This document shows positions 26,206 to 34,431 of a DNA stretch of 64,000 bases, piece after piece; positions within the stretch are counted from its first letter, which is position 1; every line of letters starts with the position of its first letter. The position numbers and the translations under genes are program-made. The notes beneath the pieces are model-generated. The model saw only the letters and a program-made list of their open reading frames with translations. It was not told the origin of the DNA and did not search any database. This stretch comes from Nitrosospira sp. Nsp2 (GTDB lineage: Bacteria; Pseudomonadota; Gammaproteobacteria; Burkholderiales; Nitrosomonadaceae), in the NCBI RefSeq assembly GCF_003050965.1, contig NZ_QAOU01000002.1, positions 124,001 to 188,000 on the forward strand, written 5' to 3'.

Positions 26206-26396
26206 CTGCCTGTCGCCGGATTGCGACCAGGTAATCCGACCTGATTGATCCGTAGCCTCCAAACGAAGAATTGAAGCGAAGCATTTACTGATTGGCATAC
26301 GGTCGGCCATTTGGCCGTCATCTCCAGGGCACGAAATTGCGGCGAGCCCGGCTAATGGCCATAATTTATATCCATGAATTCTGATTAAATCAACTC

Positions 26397-26780
26397 ATGC
26401 GTTTGTCCCCAGCCATTCCCGTCTTGCGCATCTTCTCGGAAGATAAAGCGAAGGAATTTTATCTGGATTTTCTTGGTTTCAAACTCGAATGGGAGCATCG
26501 GTTTGGAGATAACTTTCCACTGTATGCGCGAATAAAGCGGTCTGAATTAATAATCGACTTAAGCGAGCACTACGGTGACGCCACCCCGGGCGCGACGATC
26601 TTTGTGCCAGTAGAAAATATCGATGTTCTCTGTTCCGAGCTCCGGGCGAAGCAGTACAGGTATGCCAAGCCAGCGATCGAAGCGTTTGCATGGGGGCGGG
26701 TAATGGAGATTTCGGACCCATTCGGAAACCGGCTGCGATTTTCCGAAGCCGCGAAAAGTGATGTGACGGCCAATCCGTAA
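26397..26780 (+). CDS. VOC family protein (glyoxalase/bleomycin-resistance superfamily)
   Basis: A 127-residue protein made of two beta-alpha-beta-beta-beta modules. It opens with AIPVLRIFSEDKAKEFYLDFLGFKLEWEH and ends ISDPFGNRLRFSE; the DPFGN pattern is that of glyoxalase-superfamily proteins annotated as bleomycin-resistance-like. A Glu in VMEISDPFGN could be a metal ligand. The ligand is unknown. No ribosome site is obvious before the ATG at 26397, so the start is the only plausible in-frame one rather than a supported one. Confidence 0.9.
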   Translation: MRLSPAIPVLRIFSEDKAKEFYLDFLGFKLEWEHRFGDNFPLYARIKRSELIIDLSEHYGDATPGATIFVPVENIDVLCSELRAKQYRYAKPAIEAFAWGRVMEISDPFGNRLRFSEAAKSDVTANP

Positions 26781-26843
26781 CAGACAAAGGTCGAATTAGC
26801 GCAGGGTAACCCGAAAGGATTACCCGTCCGTTCCTTCCGCTTG

Positions 26844-27101
26844 TTAATCGTTCGCCTCTTTCCACTTGGCTGCCGCGAGGCAGACCGCTTCGCGCAGAGT
26901 TGCACCGCTGGTTTTGATTTCGTCGCAGTAGAGGGTGAAGCCGCCGCGGTATTGGGGGGTGGGGCGGTTGTAGACGGCCTGGTCGCAGTATTCGCTCAAC
27001 CAGTCGAGTATTTCCGTATCCGAGAAATCCAGGGGGGCCGGACAGCGTTCTGTCCAAGTTGATTGTGCCCAGGTCATCCACCTTCCGGCCCCGTTTCCCA
27101 T
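26844..27101 (-). CDS. Small conserved-looking protein of unknown function
   Basis: An 85-residue protein. The core DWLSEYCDQAVYNRPTPQ, then YRGGFTLYCDEIKTSGATLREAVCLAAAKWKEAN, looks like a folded small domain with three cysteines. Similar short proteins occur in phage-related and chromosomal islands, from memory. The ATG at 27101 follows GGAGAGAAGGACG; an internal ATG eight codons later has a closer GGAAGG. It lies at the left edge of the region with phage-type genes. Confidence 0.6.
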   Translation of the reverse strand: MGNGAGRWMTWAQSTWTERCPAPLDFSDTEILDWLSEYCDQAVYNRPTPQYRGGFTLYCDEIKTSGATLREAVCLAAAKWKEAND

Positions 27102-27417
27102 TGCGACGTCCTTCTCTCCTTACTCCATGTTGCCCTTTAAACGGGCCGAGTTCCGCGCCAGGCACGGCCTGGACATTTCTTTGCGCCTTTCCCTTCCTGA
27201 CCGCTTGTCTTTCCACGCCGCCGGGGACTTACTGGATCGAGGCTATGCCGGGTTGGGCTGCACATCGGTTTCGCGGATGCTGCAAATACCTGGACTGGAT
27301 CAGCCCGGTGTTTGCAGCATGGGGAGAGTCTACAAGTAAAACTTGTAATTGTCAATACAGAACTTGTACGGGGTGAAGGTTGCGACAGGTGAAAAATAGA
27401 CGGTTGGCGTATCAACC
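27102..27417. other. Intergenic region at the edge of the prophage remnant
   Basis: About 315 bases with no supported gene. It contains ACTTGTA half-sites near 27337 and 27360 resembling the arms of the repressor operators at 28847 and 28890. Confidence 0.4.
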
Positions 27418-27744
27418 TTACCGCATCGGCACTCGTACGAAAGGCACTTCGCCTTCCCGCTGATGCGTTCTTCCCGGGCCGTACTCCACGACCTGATCAT
27501 CTTTCAGGATAATGGAATAATCGACGACATCCCGGTACGAGCTGCTGAAGAGGGAGCGAGCGGCACGCCGGTCAACGTAGAATAATGCTTCATAATCGCC
27601 GCTGCGCTGGTAGCCGTCGGGATCTCCAGCGACATCGATCACCTCCGTCTTCGTCATCCCTGCGCGGACACCGGCCATTTTGCCTGTCGTGGCGCATGAG
27701 GAAAGGACCAATATACTGAGCAGAGCCAAGATAGCAGGTTTCAT
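27418..27744 (-). CDS. Small OmlA/SmpA-like lipoprotein
   Basis: A 108-residue lipoprotein with a signal ending LSSC (Cys17). After it, VRAGMTKTEVIDVAGDPDGYQ has the G-M-T-K-x-x-V-x-x-x-x-G-x-P pattern of the BLIP-like SmpA/OmlA fold, often found in envelope lipoproteins. The rest, YEALFYVDRR and YSIILKDDQVVEYGPG, completes a small beta sheet. It is not BamE itself: it is shorter and lacks the conserved BamE surface. Minus strand, monocistronic. Confidence 0.75.
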   Translation of the reverse strand: MKPAILALLSILVLSSCATTGKMAGVRAGMTKTEVIDVAGDPDGYQRSGDYEALFYVDRRAARSLFSSSYRDVVDYSIILKDDQVVEYGPGRTHQREGEVPFVRVPMR

Positions 27745-27873
27745 AATGTACTCCCAAGGACATGAATTAAAATCTTGCCGAACGCGCAGGACCTCCGATG
27801 GGCGCCCCGTATTTTTTATAGGCGGCCCCCGGTTCAGCGCGGTTCAGCGGCTTATTCTGCTGGTTTCCGACTC

Positions 27874-28192
27874 TTACTCGCCCGGCGCGCCCTGACATTC
27901 CAATTCTTTGATAAGTACTGCGACCTCGGCTATTTCGGCCAGCACTTCCTTTACCGCTCGTTCGAGGGAATACCGCCGGTTCTCCAATTCCCGCTGGTCT
28001 TCAGGAAAATCCATGAGATATTTTTCCCGCTTGGCGCGCGCCTTTTCCGAAACGTGAAACGCAAACAGCATTTCCAGGCTGTCGTACGGCAATCGGTTCT
28101 CCGGAGATTTCATGTTAGCGAATCCCGCGGATGGTTCCAACACCGCGTCCACGATCTGCTGCGCGGCAAGAACTGTGAAGTTTGCTGTTCAT
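27874..28192 (-). pseudogene. Coiled-coil protein, probably with a frameshift near its start
   Basis: The minus-strand frame from 28152 to 27874 gives a 92-residue helical protein (KARAKREKYLMDFPEDQRELE and EVLAEIAEVAVLIKELE) with coiled-coil character. Its first available start is a GTG at 28152 without a ribosome site. Upstream, an ATG at 28192 with AGGGGT nearby reads MNSK, and skipping one base near 28178-28182 joins it to FTVLAAQQIVDAVLEPS and the main frame. So the gene is either frameshifted or shortened. Function unknown. It lies beside the repressor gene of the phage-type region. Confidence 0.5.
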
Positions 28193-28298
28193 ATCAGACG
28201 TCACCCCTGATTATTAAAAACTTATAGGTAACCGGCCGGGCTAGGGCTGGCGCCTGTTGAATTTCCGGCGGTCCTCCACATGCCGGCCAAACCGGCGT

Positions 28299-28835
28299 CT
28301 ATCGGACTGCCGCCTTTCCTCGAGTCTTCGATCTCCCCTCGGGCATCCGACGCGGAGGAAAAGCTGGCGGTGGATGAGGGGCCATGTCGGGTACGGGCAA
28401 TGGCTTTGCGTTTGCCTCAGCTTGCCCGCGAACTCCTTCAGCTACGTTTTCGCCGATAAGCGCTTTGCTTATTGTCACCAGGCGGACAGCATCTTCCTTC
28501 GACATGCGCCGCATGGCTTCAACCACCTGGCTGATAAGCGGGTCGTTCTCCGCAAGGGGAGCCTCAGCCCCAGGCGCAGCGGTTGCATTCTCCTGCGTCC
28601 TGGCAACGGCCGCCGCCATCGCGCCTGACGGTTCGGCGGGTGCGCCGAAATGCGTGAGCGACGGAGGTAATTTCAGCACCTCTGCAATCTTGTTCAACCG
28701 TTTGCCGCGCGGCTGGGTAGCCCCCGATTCCCATTGCTGGACAGCCTGGGGGGAAACACCTACTAGCTCCGCCAACTGAGACTGGTTGAGATTGAGCTTC
28801 TCCCGCCCCTCGCGAATTATTTTCGCAATGTCCAT
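28299..28835 (-). CDS. CI-like phage repressor with XRE-type helix-turn-helix
   Basis: A 178-residue regulator. Residues 1-60 form an XRE helix-turn-helix (REGREKLNLNQSQLAELVGVSPQAVQQWESGATQPR), with the recognition helix around SPQAVQQWE. The remainder is a long Ala/Pro-rich linker and a helical EDAVRLVTISKALIGE segment, without a visible LexA-type Ser-Lys peptidase domain, so it would not be cleaved by RecA. It is transcribed leftward, divergent from the DUF1376 gene, across two palindromes that are likely its operators. The start ATG at 28835 is chosen over an earlier frame extension because it begins the helix-turn-helix domain directly. Confidence 0.82.
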   Translation of the reverse strand: MDIAKIIREGREKLNLNQSQLAELVGVSPQAVQQWESGATQPRGKRLNKIAEVLKLPPSLTHFGAPAEPSGAMAAAVARTQENATAAPGAEAPLAENDPLISQVVEAMRRMSKEDAVRLVTISKALIGENVAEGVRGQAEANAKPLPVPDMAPHPPPAFPPRRMPEGRSKTRGKAAVR

Positions 28836-28846
28836 ACATCGATAAT

Positions 28847-28861
28847 ACAAGCAATGCTTGT
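28847..28861. promoter_or_regulatory. Operator palindrome O1
   Basis: ACAAGCA A TGCTTGT is a perfect 7-1-7 inverted repeat, just upstream of the repressor start. It shares the arm ACAAG/CTTGT with O2 at 28890-28906. Confidence 0.75.
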
Positions 28862-28881
28862 GATTCGCTTACAAGAATCCC

Positions 28882-28911
28882 TTGACGAATACAAGTAATG
28901 CTTGTAATAAT
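28882..28911 (+). promoter_or_regulatory. Rightward promoter overlapping operator O2
   Basis: TTGACG (28882-28887), an 18-base spacer and AATAAT (28906-28911) make a sigma-70 promoter firing toward the DUF1376 gene. The spacer contains the palindrome TACAAG TAATG CTTGTA (28890-28906), so repressor binding there would block the polymerase. The centres of O1 and O2 are 44 bases apart, about four turns of the helix. Confidence 0.7.
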
Positions 28912-29027
28912 GGCCGAATTGGAAAGGCAAATACAGGGAAAGTTCCAACTCAGCGGTAAAAACGCAGTTTTGACTGGCGAAAAGGGGTTTTGACGCATAA
29001 AACCCCCAGATAACGGGAGTTCTCCTC

Positions 29028-30107
29028 ATGAACTACTACGAACGATATTGCGGCGACTACCAGCGTGACACGGCGCACTTGTCTCTGGCTGAGCACGGTG
29101 CTTATACGATGTTGCTGGATACCTATTTTAGCGTAGAAAAGCCGCTGCCCAGCGATATGCCGAGCCTCTACCGCGTCTGCCGGGCGATGACGCGGCTTGA
29201 GCAGCAGGCCGTGAAGTCGGTGGCCGAGCAGTTTTTCCCGGTTTCTGCGGTTGATGGGTTCCGACATAACCAGCGTGCAGACCGCGAAATAGCCAAGGCC
29301 CGGCCAAAGATCGAGGCAGCCCGAAATAACGGGCGCAAGGGCGGTCGTCCCCCCAGGCAAGTAGCGCATCAGCAAGAGACGGAAAACCCGACGGAACCCG
29401 GCGGGTTAGCCACAGGTTTCCGCGGCATAACTCCCAACACAACCTGCGACATAAGCGGCCACATAAGCACCGGGTCAACCTGGCGCGAACCCGGCGGCAA
29501 AGCTCACCAGCACCAGCACCAGCACCAGCACCAGCACCAGCGCCAACCCGGTCAAAACCCGCAGGGCGATACCGGGCGGGCTGTTCGCGCCGTTGTTCAT
29601 GCCACGGGAGGGCAGCGGGGGGTAGCGGATGCCGCGCCTGATCCCGATTCCTGTCCTCATGAGCATGATTTCGCCGCTGCCGTTCCCCGGGAGACGAAAA
29701 CCTGCGACCCATCGCAACCGGGGATCGCCGGCGCCTGTTGCAAGGTGCTGATCCGGCTTGGGGTGCAAGGGTGTAATCCGCACCATCCCGTATTGCTTGC
29801 GCTATTAAATGCGGGTGCGGTGGAGGATGAGTTTGCGCAGGCCGCGAGAAACGCGGTTGCCAGGGGGAAAGCGAGCTTCGCTTATGTCCTTGGTACCGTA
29901 AAGCGGCAGCGGGAAGAGGCGGCAAAACTGGTCCTGCACCGTGGCCGGATGCCCAACATCCAGGAATTGCTTGAGTCATCCAACCGCGCCGCAGCCGATG
30001 GGTGGGTACCGCCCGAACTGAGGCAGGCTGATGCGAGGGCGGATGCGAGGGCAAATGTGAACGCAGATGTGAAGGCGCATGTGGAGGAGGCGCAGCATGG
30101 AAATTGA
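29028..30107 (+). CDS. DUF1376 (YdaU-like) phage replication-type protein
   Basis: A 359-residue protein. Residues 1-85 (MNYYERYCGDYQRDTAHLSLAEHGAYTMLLDTYF and so on) form the DUF1376 domain, typical of lambdoid-prophage replication regions. Residues 95-230 are low-complexity and include six His-Gln pairs encoded by six exact CACCAG units (29505-29540). The C-terminal part (about 255-330: LIRLGVQGCNPHHPVLLALLNAGAVEDEFAQAARNA, then SFAYVLGTVKRQ) is the domain seen in phage replication proteins that recruit helicase. It follows the operator region and would be the first gene of the lytic-type transcript. The next gene overlaps its end by 11 bases. Confidence 0.85.
   Translation: MNYYERYCGDYQRDTAHLSLAEHGAYTMLLDTYFSVEKPLPSDMPSLYRVCRAMTRLEQQAVKSVAEQFFPVSAVDGFRHNQRADREIAKARPKIEAARNNGRKGGRPPRQVAHQQETENPTEPGGLATGFRGITPNTTCDISGHISTGSTWREPGGKAHQHQHQHQHQHQRQPGQNPQGDTGRAVRAVVHATGGQRGVADAAPDPDSCPHEHDFAAAVPRETKTCDPSQPGIAGACCKVLIRLGVQGCNPHHPVLLALLNAGAVEDEFAQAARNAVARGKASFAYVLGTVKRQREEAAKLVLHRGRMPNIQELLESSNRAAADGWVPPELRQADARADARANVNADVKAHVEEAQHGN
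29505..29540 (+). repeat. Six tandem CACCAG hexamers inside a coding region
   Basis: Six identical hexamers encode (His-Gln)6 in the linker of the DUF1376 protein. Gain or loss of a unit keeps the frame. Confidence 0.95.
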
Positions 30108-30777
30108 TGACTTTCAGAAATTTCATGACGGAATTGCCGGGGTGATGAGCTTTTATGGCAAAAGCGTGTCGCGGTTTGCGCTGGACGTATGGTGGACCGC
30201 CCTCAGGAGGTTTGACCTGCAGGCGATCGTGGATGCATTCAATCGTCATCTGGCTAATCCCGACACCGGTCAGTTCGCGCCCAAGCCGGCCGACATTATC
30301 CGCATGTTGCAGGGTTCGACGCAGGACTCGGCCTTGCGCGCATGGGCCAAGGTGGACCAGGCGGTGCGCAGGGTGGGCACATATTGCGACGTGGTATTCG
30401 ACGATGGGCTGATTCATCGCGTCATCCAGGACATGGGCGGCTGGATTTCCTTTGGGGCCAGAAGCGAGGACGAATGGCCGTTCGTGGCGAAGGAGTTCGA
30501 GAACCGTTATCGCGGCTTCAGTGCGCGCGGCGAGCGGCCGTCATATCCGGCCACGCTGATCGGTCTTGCAACAGCGCACAACAGCCGCAAGGGATACCCG
30601 CCGGAGACGCTGGTACTGATCGGGAATGAGCAATCCGCGCGTCAGGTGTTGCGCGGGGGAACCGACCAGCCGCAACTCGGATTGCATCGCATGCGTGCCG
30701 GTAGCGGTGACTGCATTAATGAAGCCTTTCGCATCGACAGCGAAAAACGGGTGAGCGGGGGGCACGGGGTTGGCTAA
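30097..30777 (+). CDS. DUF6475-type phage protein
   Basis: A 226-residue protein beginning MEIDDFQKFHDGIAGVMSFYGK, followed by LDVWWTALRRFDLQAIVDAFNRHLANPDTGQFAPKPADI; this N-terminal helical module resembles the loader-type proteins next to phage replication genes (DUF6475, from memory). The DEWPFVAKEFENRYRGF segment and PPETLVLIG follow. The ATG at 30097 has GGAGGAGG upstream and lies 11 bases inside the DUF1376 gene, so translation is coupled. Probably helps load the host helicase; this is an inference from context. Confidence 0.8.
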   Translation: MEIDDFQKFHDGIAGVMSFYGKSVSRFALDVWWTALRRFDLQAIVDAFNRHLANPDTGQFAPKPADIIRMLQGSTQDSALRAWAKVDQAVRRVGTYCDVVFDDGLIHRVIQDMGGWISFGARSEDEWPFVAKEFENRYRGFSARGERPSYPATLIGLATAHNSRKGYPPETLVLIGNEQSARQVLRGGTDQPQLGLHRMRAGSGDCINEAFRIDSEKRVSGGHGVG

Positions 30778-30876
30778 GTCTGAGTAAGCCATCAGCCGCA
30801 GGGGGCCGGGAACTTGAACGACAGCAGAGCAACAGGGAAGCCTGAAAAACCGCGAAAGCGACGAAAGGAGGGGGCA

Positions 30877-31497
30877 GTGAAGACATTCGGGTTAACAGCA
30901 ATCGCAGCAATAGCAGTGATGGCGCTAGGGGCGCATGCCGAGGCTGGTGCGCAGGCGCCCCTGGCCGCCGGGATAACGGCAGAGCTTGATTCGCATAGCG
31001 TTGCACAGGCGGCGGCGTCGTCAACCGCGTCTGTTGTTTCAAATCAGGCACAGAACCAGACGCAAAGCCAGATCCAGTCCCAGACCTCGGTGTCCAACGC
31101 GATGGGTGGGGAGGGCGGGTCCGCGCACAATGCGGGCAACAGCCAGATCATGAATATCGGCGGCGTGGGCGGCTATGGCGCGCGCAACAATCCCAACATC
31201 GGGCTCGGGTTGATGGTCCCGACCGCGCCGTGCCGCGACACATACTCGGTTGCGGCCTCGGCGGCAGGCATGGGCGGGGCGCTGGGCTGGTCGAAAGCCG
31301 ACCGTGAATGCCGCTGGCAGGATATCGGCGCGGCTTTCATGCGCGCCGGTTTTATCGATGATGGGCTCGCCATGTGGTGCGCCATCGAAGGTGTCGAAGA
31401 GATCGCTCCGACCTGTCAGCGGCTGAAAGCGGCCAGGGAGCTCAACGCGCGTTCCGCCCAAATACGCGACCGGAATCTCGGTGCGCCGGAGCAATAA
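30877..31497 (+). CDS. Exported protein of phage-type region, unknown function
   Basis: A 206-residue protein with a Sec signal (TFGLTAIAAIAVMALGAHAEA). The mature N-terminal part is rich in Gln, Ser and Asn (SNQAQNQTQSQIQSQTSVSN), followed by a Gly/Asn stretch, then a compact C-terminal domain with four cysteines (PCRDTYS, ECRWQD, MWCAIEG, TCQRLKA), which could form two disulfides. The GTG at 30877 has AAAGGAGGGG just upstream; the frame extends further but without a signal. It follows the replication-type genes. I do not recognise the family. Confidence 0.65.
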   Translation: MKTFGLTAIAAIAVMALGAHAEAGAQAPLAAGITAELDSHSVAQAAASSTASVVSNQAQNQTQSQIQSQTSVSNAMGGEGGSAHNAGNSQIMNIGGVGGYGARNNPNIGLGLMVPTAPCRDTYSVAASAAGMGGALGWSKADRECRWQDIGAAFMRAGFIDDGLAMWCAIEGVEEIAPTCQRLKAARELNARSAQIRDRNLGAPEQ

Positions 31498-31579
31498 ATG
31501 GGAAGGGATGTACGCCGGAACCCCGATAAGCCGGAGAACACAGCCTGCAACTCGAGCGCCGGGAAGCACGAAAGCACGG

Positions 31580-31623
31580 AAGGCACATGGAAGGCACATG
31601 GAAGGCACATGGAAGGCACATGG
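31580..31623 (+). repeat. Four tandem 11-bp repeats between two prophage genes
   Basis: AAGGCACATGG is repeated four times exactly, and a related degenerate unit precedes it. It lies in the short gap between 31497 and 31663; because 11 is not a multiple of three, the repeat is not part of a reading frame that carries a conserved protein. Confidence 0.95.
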
Positions 31624-31662
31624 AAGAAATCAAGCGTCATATCAACCAAGGGGAATCTGATC

Positions 31663-32184
31663 ATGAAATTCAACAATCCGCGGCATGCCCTGAGATGGGC
31701 GTATGAAACCATCAATACTCCGATCATCAAAATTTCCTCTGTCAACGCGATGCGCGGGCCGGACGGGGCAGGGGGTGTCCCGGAGGGGGAGTTGACCCCG
31801 TATGACCGGCATGCCCAGGCCGCGTTGATTGTGAGCCTGTGCGAACGCGCGCTCCCGGCACTGCATATGGCGTACATAAGGGTCCAGTTCGGTCGCGAAG
31901 CAGGGGGGTTCAATTTGCTGGCGCGTCATCTGGCGGCAAATTTTGGCACCGGACTGCACAGCCGCCGGGGCATCGAACAGATCATTCGCGCTTATTGCGG
32001 CGAAAAAATAGGGTTGCGCGAAATAAGAAAATGCATGGCTTGCGGAACGCTCAAGGCGGCTGCACTGCGCAACGGCGGATATGACGCGCTCGATCTGATT
32101 CATGTGCAAACCATGGATATCCTGGAGAGGGAAATGCACAGCCGGGGCCTGTTGCGAACAGCCGATGCGCTCGAAAGGGCATAA
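31663..32184 (+). CDS. Phage-type protein of unknown function, possibly a late regulator
   Basis: A 173-residue helical protein starting MKFNNPRHALRWAYETINT. The middle, FNLLARHLAANFGTGLHSRRGIEQIIRAYCGEKIGLREIRKCMACGTLKAAALR, has a helix-turn-helix-like array and a Cys-x-x-Cys pair (KCMACG) that could bind zinc. Position at the end of the early operon suggests an antiterminator or late-gene activator, but this is inference only. The ATG at 31663 has AGGGG upstream. Confidence 0.6.
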   Translation: MKFNNPRHALRWAYETINTPIIKISSVNAMRGPDGAGGVPEGELTPYDRHAQAALIVSLCERALPALHMAYIRVQFGREAGGFNLLARHLAANFGTGLHSRRGIEQIIRAYCGEKIGLREIRKCMACGTLKAAALRNGGYDALDLIHVQTMDILEREMHSRGLLRTADALERA

Positions 32185-32327
32185 GTTGCCCTATTGCCGC
32201 GTTACGCTTCGCTCACGGGCTTAACAATCCTGGAAAGGCATGCGCGCACATAGGCGCGGAGGAAGCTGGAAGCAGCCTGTACTGCTTCCAATCGCTTCAG
32301 AGTCCAGTGCAAGACAGGGAAGAGCCG

Positions 32328-33449
32328 TCAGGATGTTTTGATCCTGGTAGAGGGTCGTGCCGACATGACCGTTGCCATCAACGCGAGTCCAGCCATGAAC
32401 AGTGCGTAGGTTTCAGGTTCGGGAACGGGTGTCAGCAGGAACGCATGATTTGCGCCGGATATTGCGTTGTGTGCGTCCCCGACAATCCAGCCGGTGCTAT
32501 TGATATCGTACGCCCGCTCCAGCACCCAGCCAGCCTGTGCCGTGCTGGCGTCGAGAAAGCTATTGAGGTCGATTGCTGTTGTGTTATCCCATAGGGTAGC
32601 GTGGGTAACGCCACTGGAGGTCTGGGCCCATCCAACAGCCAGACCGGCATCGTTAAGCGCGCGAGCTTCGCTAAGATTTCCGCCCAGGGTACCGAGATCG
32701 GTAGCGCTTGTGCCATTCCATAAGGTGGCGTGATAGGCGGAATCGCCGGAGAGATATGCATATCCAGCTAATTCGCTGTTATTGTTTATATCGTTAGCGA
32801 TGCTGCTACGACCACCGAGCGTGCCCAGATCCGTCGCCTTGGTACCATTCCACACGGTGGCGCGTTTGGTGGTGTCGTCTTCGAGATAGGAATCCCCCGC
32901 GACCTGGCCAGCGTTGTTGATCGCACGAGCCTGGCTGGATTGCCCGCCAAGCGAACCCAGGTCAGTCGGCGTGGTGCCGTTCCAGACCGTGGCCTGCCGG
33001 CCCGTGGCAGAGGTAAAGACAGCGCCTGCCACTTGACCCGCGTCATTGATGGCCTGGGCCTCGCCATGCTCTGGCCGCTGGGGTTGCAGATCGGTGGCGG
33101 TGGTGTCATTCCACAAGGTTGCATGTTGTCTATGGTTGGCAGTTTCCGAATATCCCACAATCTGGCCGGCGCTATTAATCCCAAGGGCAGAGCTGAAGCT
33201 CCCGCCCAGTGTGCCCAGGCCGGTCACTTTCGTGCCATCCCAGGACACAGCGTCGTAAGCGGTTTCGTCAGGAAACAAGGCATATCCTGCGATCTTGCCG
33301 GTATCGTTGATGGCGCGGGCATAACTTTGGGTGGTTTCCGTGCCCAGGTCGGCAAAGGTATAGAACGTGGCTGCCTGGCTTGCGGTGGCTGCCACAGCAC
33401 CCGCAGTGAACAAAACAAGACTGGATAGTTTAGGGCCCATTATTTTCAT
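32328..33449 (-). CDS. HAF-repeat PEP-CTERM sorted protein
   Basis: A 373-residue secreted protein. The signal (LVLFTAGAVAATASQAA) is followed by about seven repeats of a roughly 40-residue unit, each with xAxxWNGTxxTDLGTLGGxxSxAxxINxxGQVxG (HAF repeats, predicted to form a beta-propeller-like fold). The end VPEPETYALFMAGLALMATVMSAR is a PEP-CTERM signal: PEP motif, membrane helix and basic residues, cut by exosortase and used for surface or EPS-linked display. No exosortase gene is in the window. The gene is alone on the minus strand. Confidence 0.92.
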   Translation of the reverse strand: MKIMGPKLSSLVLFTAGAVAATASQAATFYTFADLGTETTQSYARAINDTGKIAGYALFPDETAYDAVSWDGTKVTGLGTLGGSFSSALGINSAGQIVGYSETANHRQHATLWNDTTATDLQPQRPEHGEAQAINDAGQVAGAVFTSATGRQATVWNGTTPTDLGSLGGQSSQARAINNAGQVAGDSYLEDDTTKRATVWNGTKATDLGTLGGRSSIANDINNNSELAGYAYLSGDSAYHATLWNGTSATDLGTLGGNLSEARALNDAGLAVGWAQTSSGVTHATLWDNTTAIDLNSFLDASTAQAGWVLERAYDINSTGWIVGDAHNAISGANHAFLLTPVPEPETYALFMAGLALMATVMSARPSTRIKTS

Positions 33450-33892
33450 TATTTTGCCTCTTGAGAAGGTTAAAAAAATTAGTTAGGAATTGGGTCAGGA
33501 AAAGTTCCGATTGAAATATCTGTGAAACTGGTAGCTGGTGTCCCGAATGTTGAGCCGCATGCTCCTGATGCAGTTTTGTTCCTGAAGTTGTTTTTTCACG
33601 CAAAAAGCGAGCCCCGCAATTCGTATGCATCTCGGCATGCTATTCGAGCGTACTCCGCGCTGATGCGCTTCAGCAATAGTCCAATCAGTCTATTCCGTCG
33701 CCATACTCATTCATTGTCTGTACATTGTCTGGATAAGCTGTGCCAATCCCCGACCTGTGCAGTCTGGGTTAGTCAGCGCACAGAGCGATGTGTTTTGCCG
33801 TGCAATGCTTGGAAGGGTCACAACAAGAAAGCAATGACGGAAGATTAAATCCTCCGTCAATCCAGAATCCTGATGCATTGCTGAGGTGAGCC
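33450..33892. other. Divergent intergenic region
   Basis: About 440 bases between the HAF protein and the EexN-like lipoprotein. Frames that are open here give no recognisable protein. Confidence 0.5.
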
Positions 33893-34186
33893 ATGAAGCA
33901 GAAAGCGTTCATTGTTTCGGCTGCGGCAAGCGCGCTGTTGCTGTCAGCGCTGGCAGGCTGCGAAAGCCAGCCCAAAGAGGAAGTCCGGCCGGTGGAATGG
34001 TACCTGAAGAACGAGTCGGACCGCGCTGCGAAGCTGATAGAGTGCCAATCCAAACCGGGGACAATTGATGCGACCCCCAACTGCGTCAATGCCAGCCGTG
34101 CCGAAAACGAGGCAACGGCACGGGCAAAGTGGGTCACGAACAGCGAAGGGATCAGGACCGAGCCGCCAGTTCCGGTTTATCCCTGA
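33893..34186 (+). CDS. EexN-family lipoprotein
   Basis: A 97-residue lipoprotein. The signal ends LAGC (Cys23); the mature part VEWYLKNESDRAAKLIECQSKPGTIDATPNCVNASRAE has the pattern of EexN (entry exclusion) lipoproteins: VxWYLxN, K-L-x-E-C, and N-C-x-N-A with two cysteines. In plasmids EexN limits uptake by a like mating system; chromosomal copies are common and their role is unknown. No conjugation genes are nearby. Confidence 0.8.
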   Translation: MKQKAFIVSAAASALLLSALAGCESQPKEEVRPVEWYLKNESDRAAKLIECQSKPGTIDATPNCVNASRAENEATARAKWVTNSEGIRTEPPVPVYP

Positions 34187-34431
34187 GCCCTTCATCGTCC
34201 GAATGGCCCCGCGTTCCCGGAATGCGATCCGCATGCCAGGTCGGGCTTTACCGGTTCCGGGAACTTCCGGGATATCAGGTCAAGTGGTCAAGAGTTGATA
34301 CTAACGAAGATGTGATCCCAAACGGAGACTGTTGCATGCCGGGAAACAAAAGGCTACAAGGCGCGGCTCAACTGCATTCCCCGGCGTTTCCCATCAGCTC
34401 GGCGCCCTGTAGCTCATCAGCATCTCTCTAC

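Noticed and set aside
29128-30417. 429-codon minus-strand frame opposite the prophage replication genes
   Set aside because: The plus-strand DUF1376 and DUF6475 genes are well supported; the reverse frame is Pro/Arg/His-rich and follows from their codon use.
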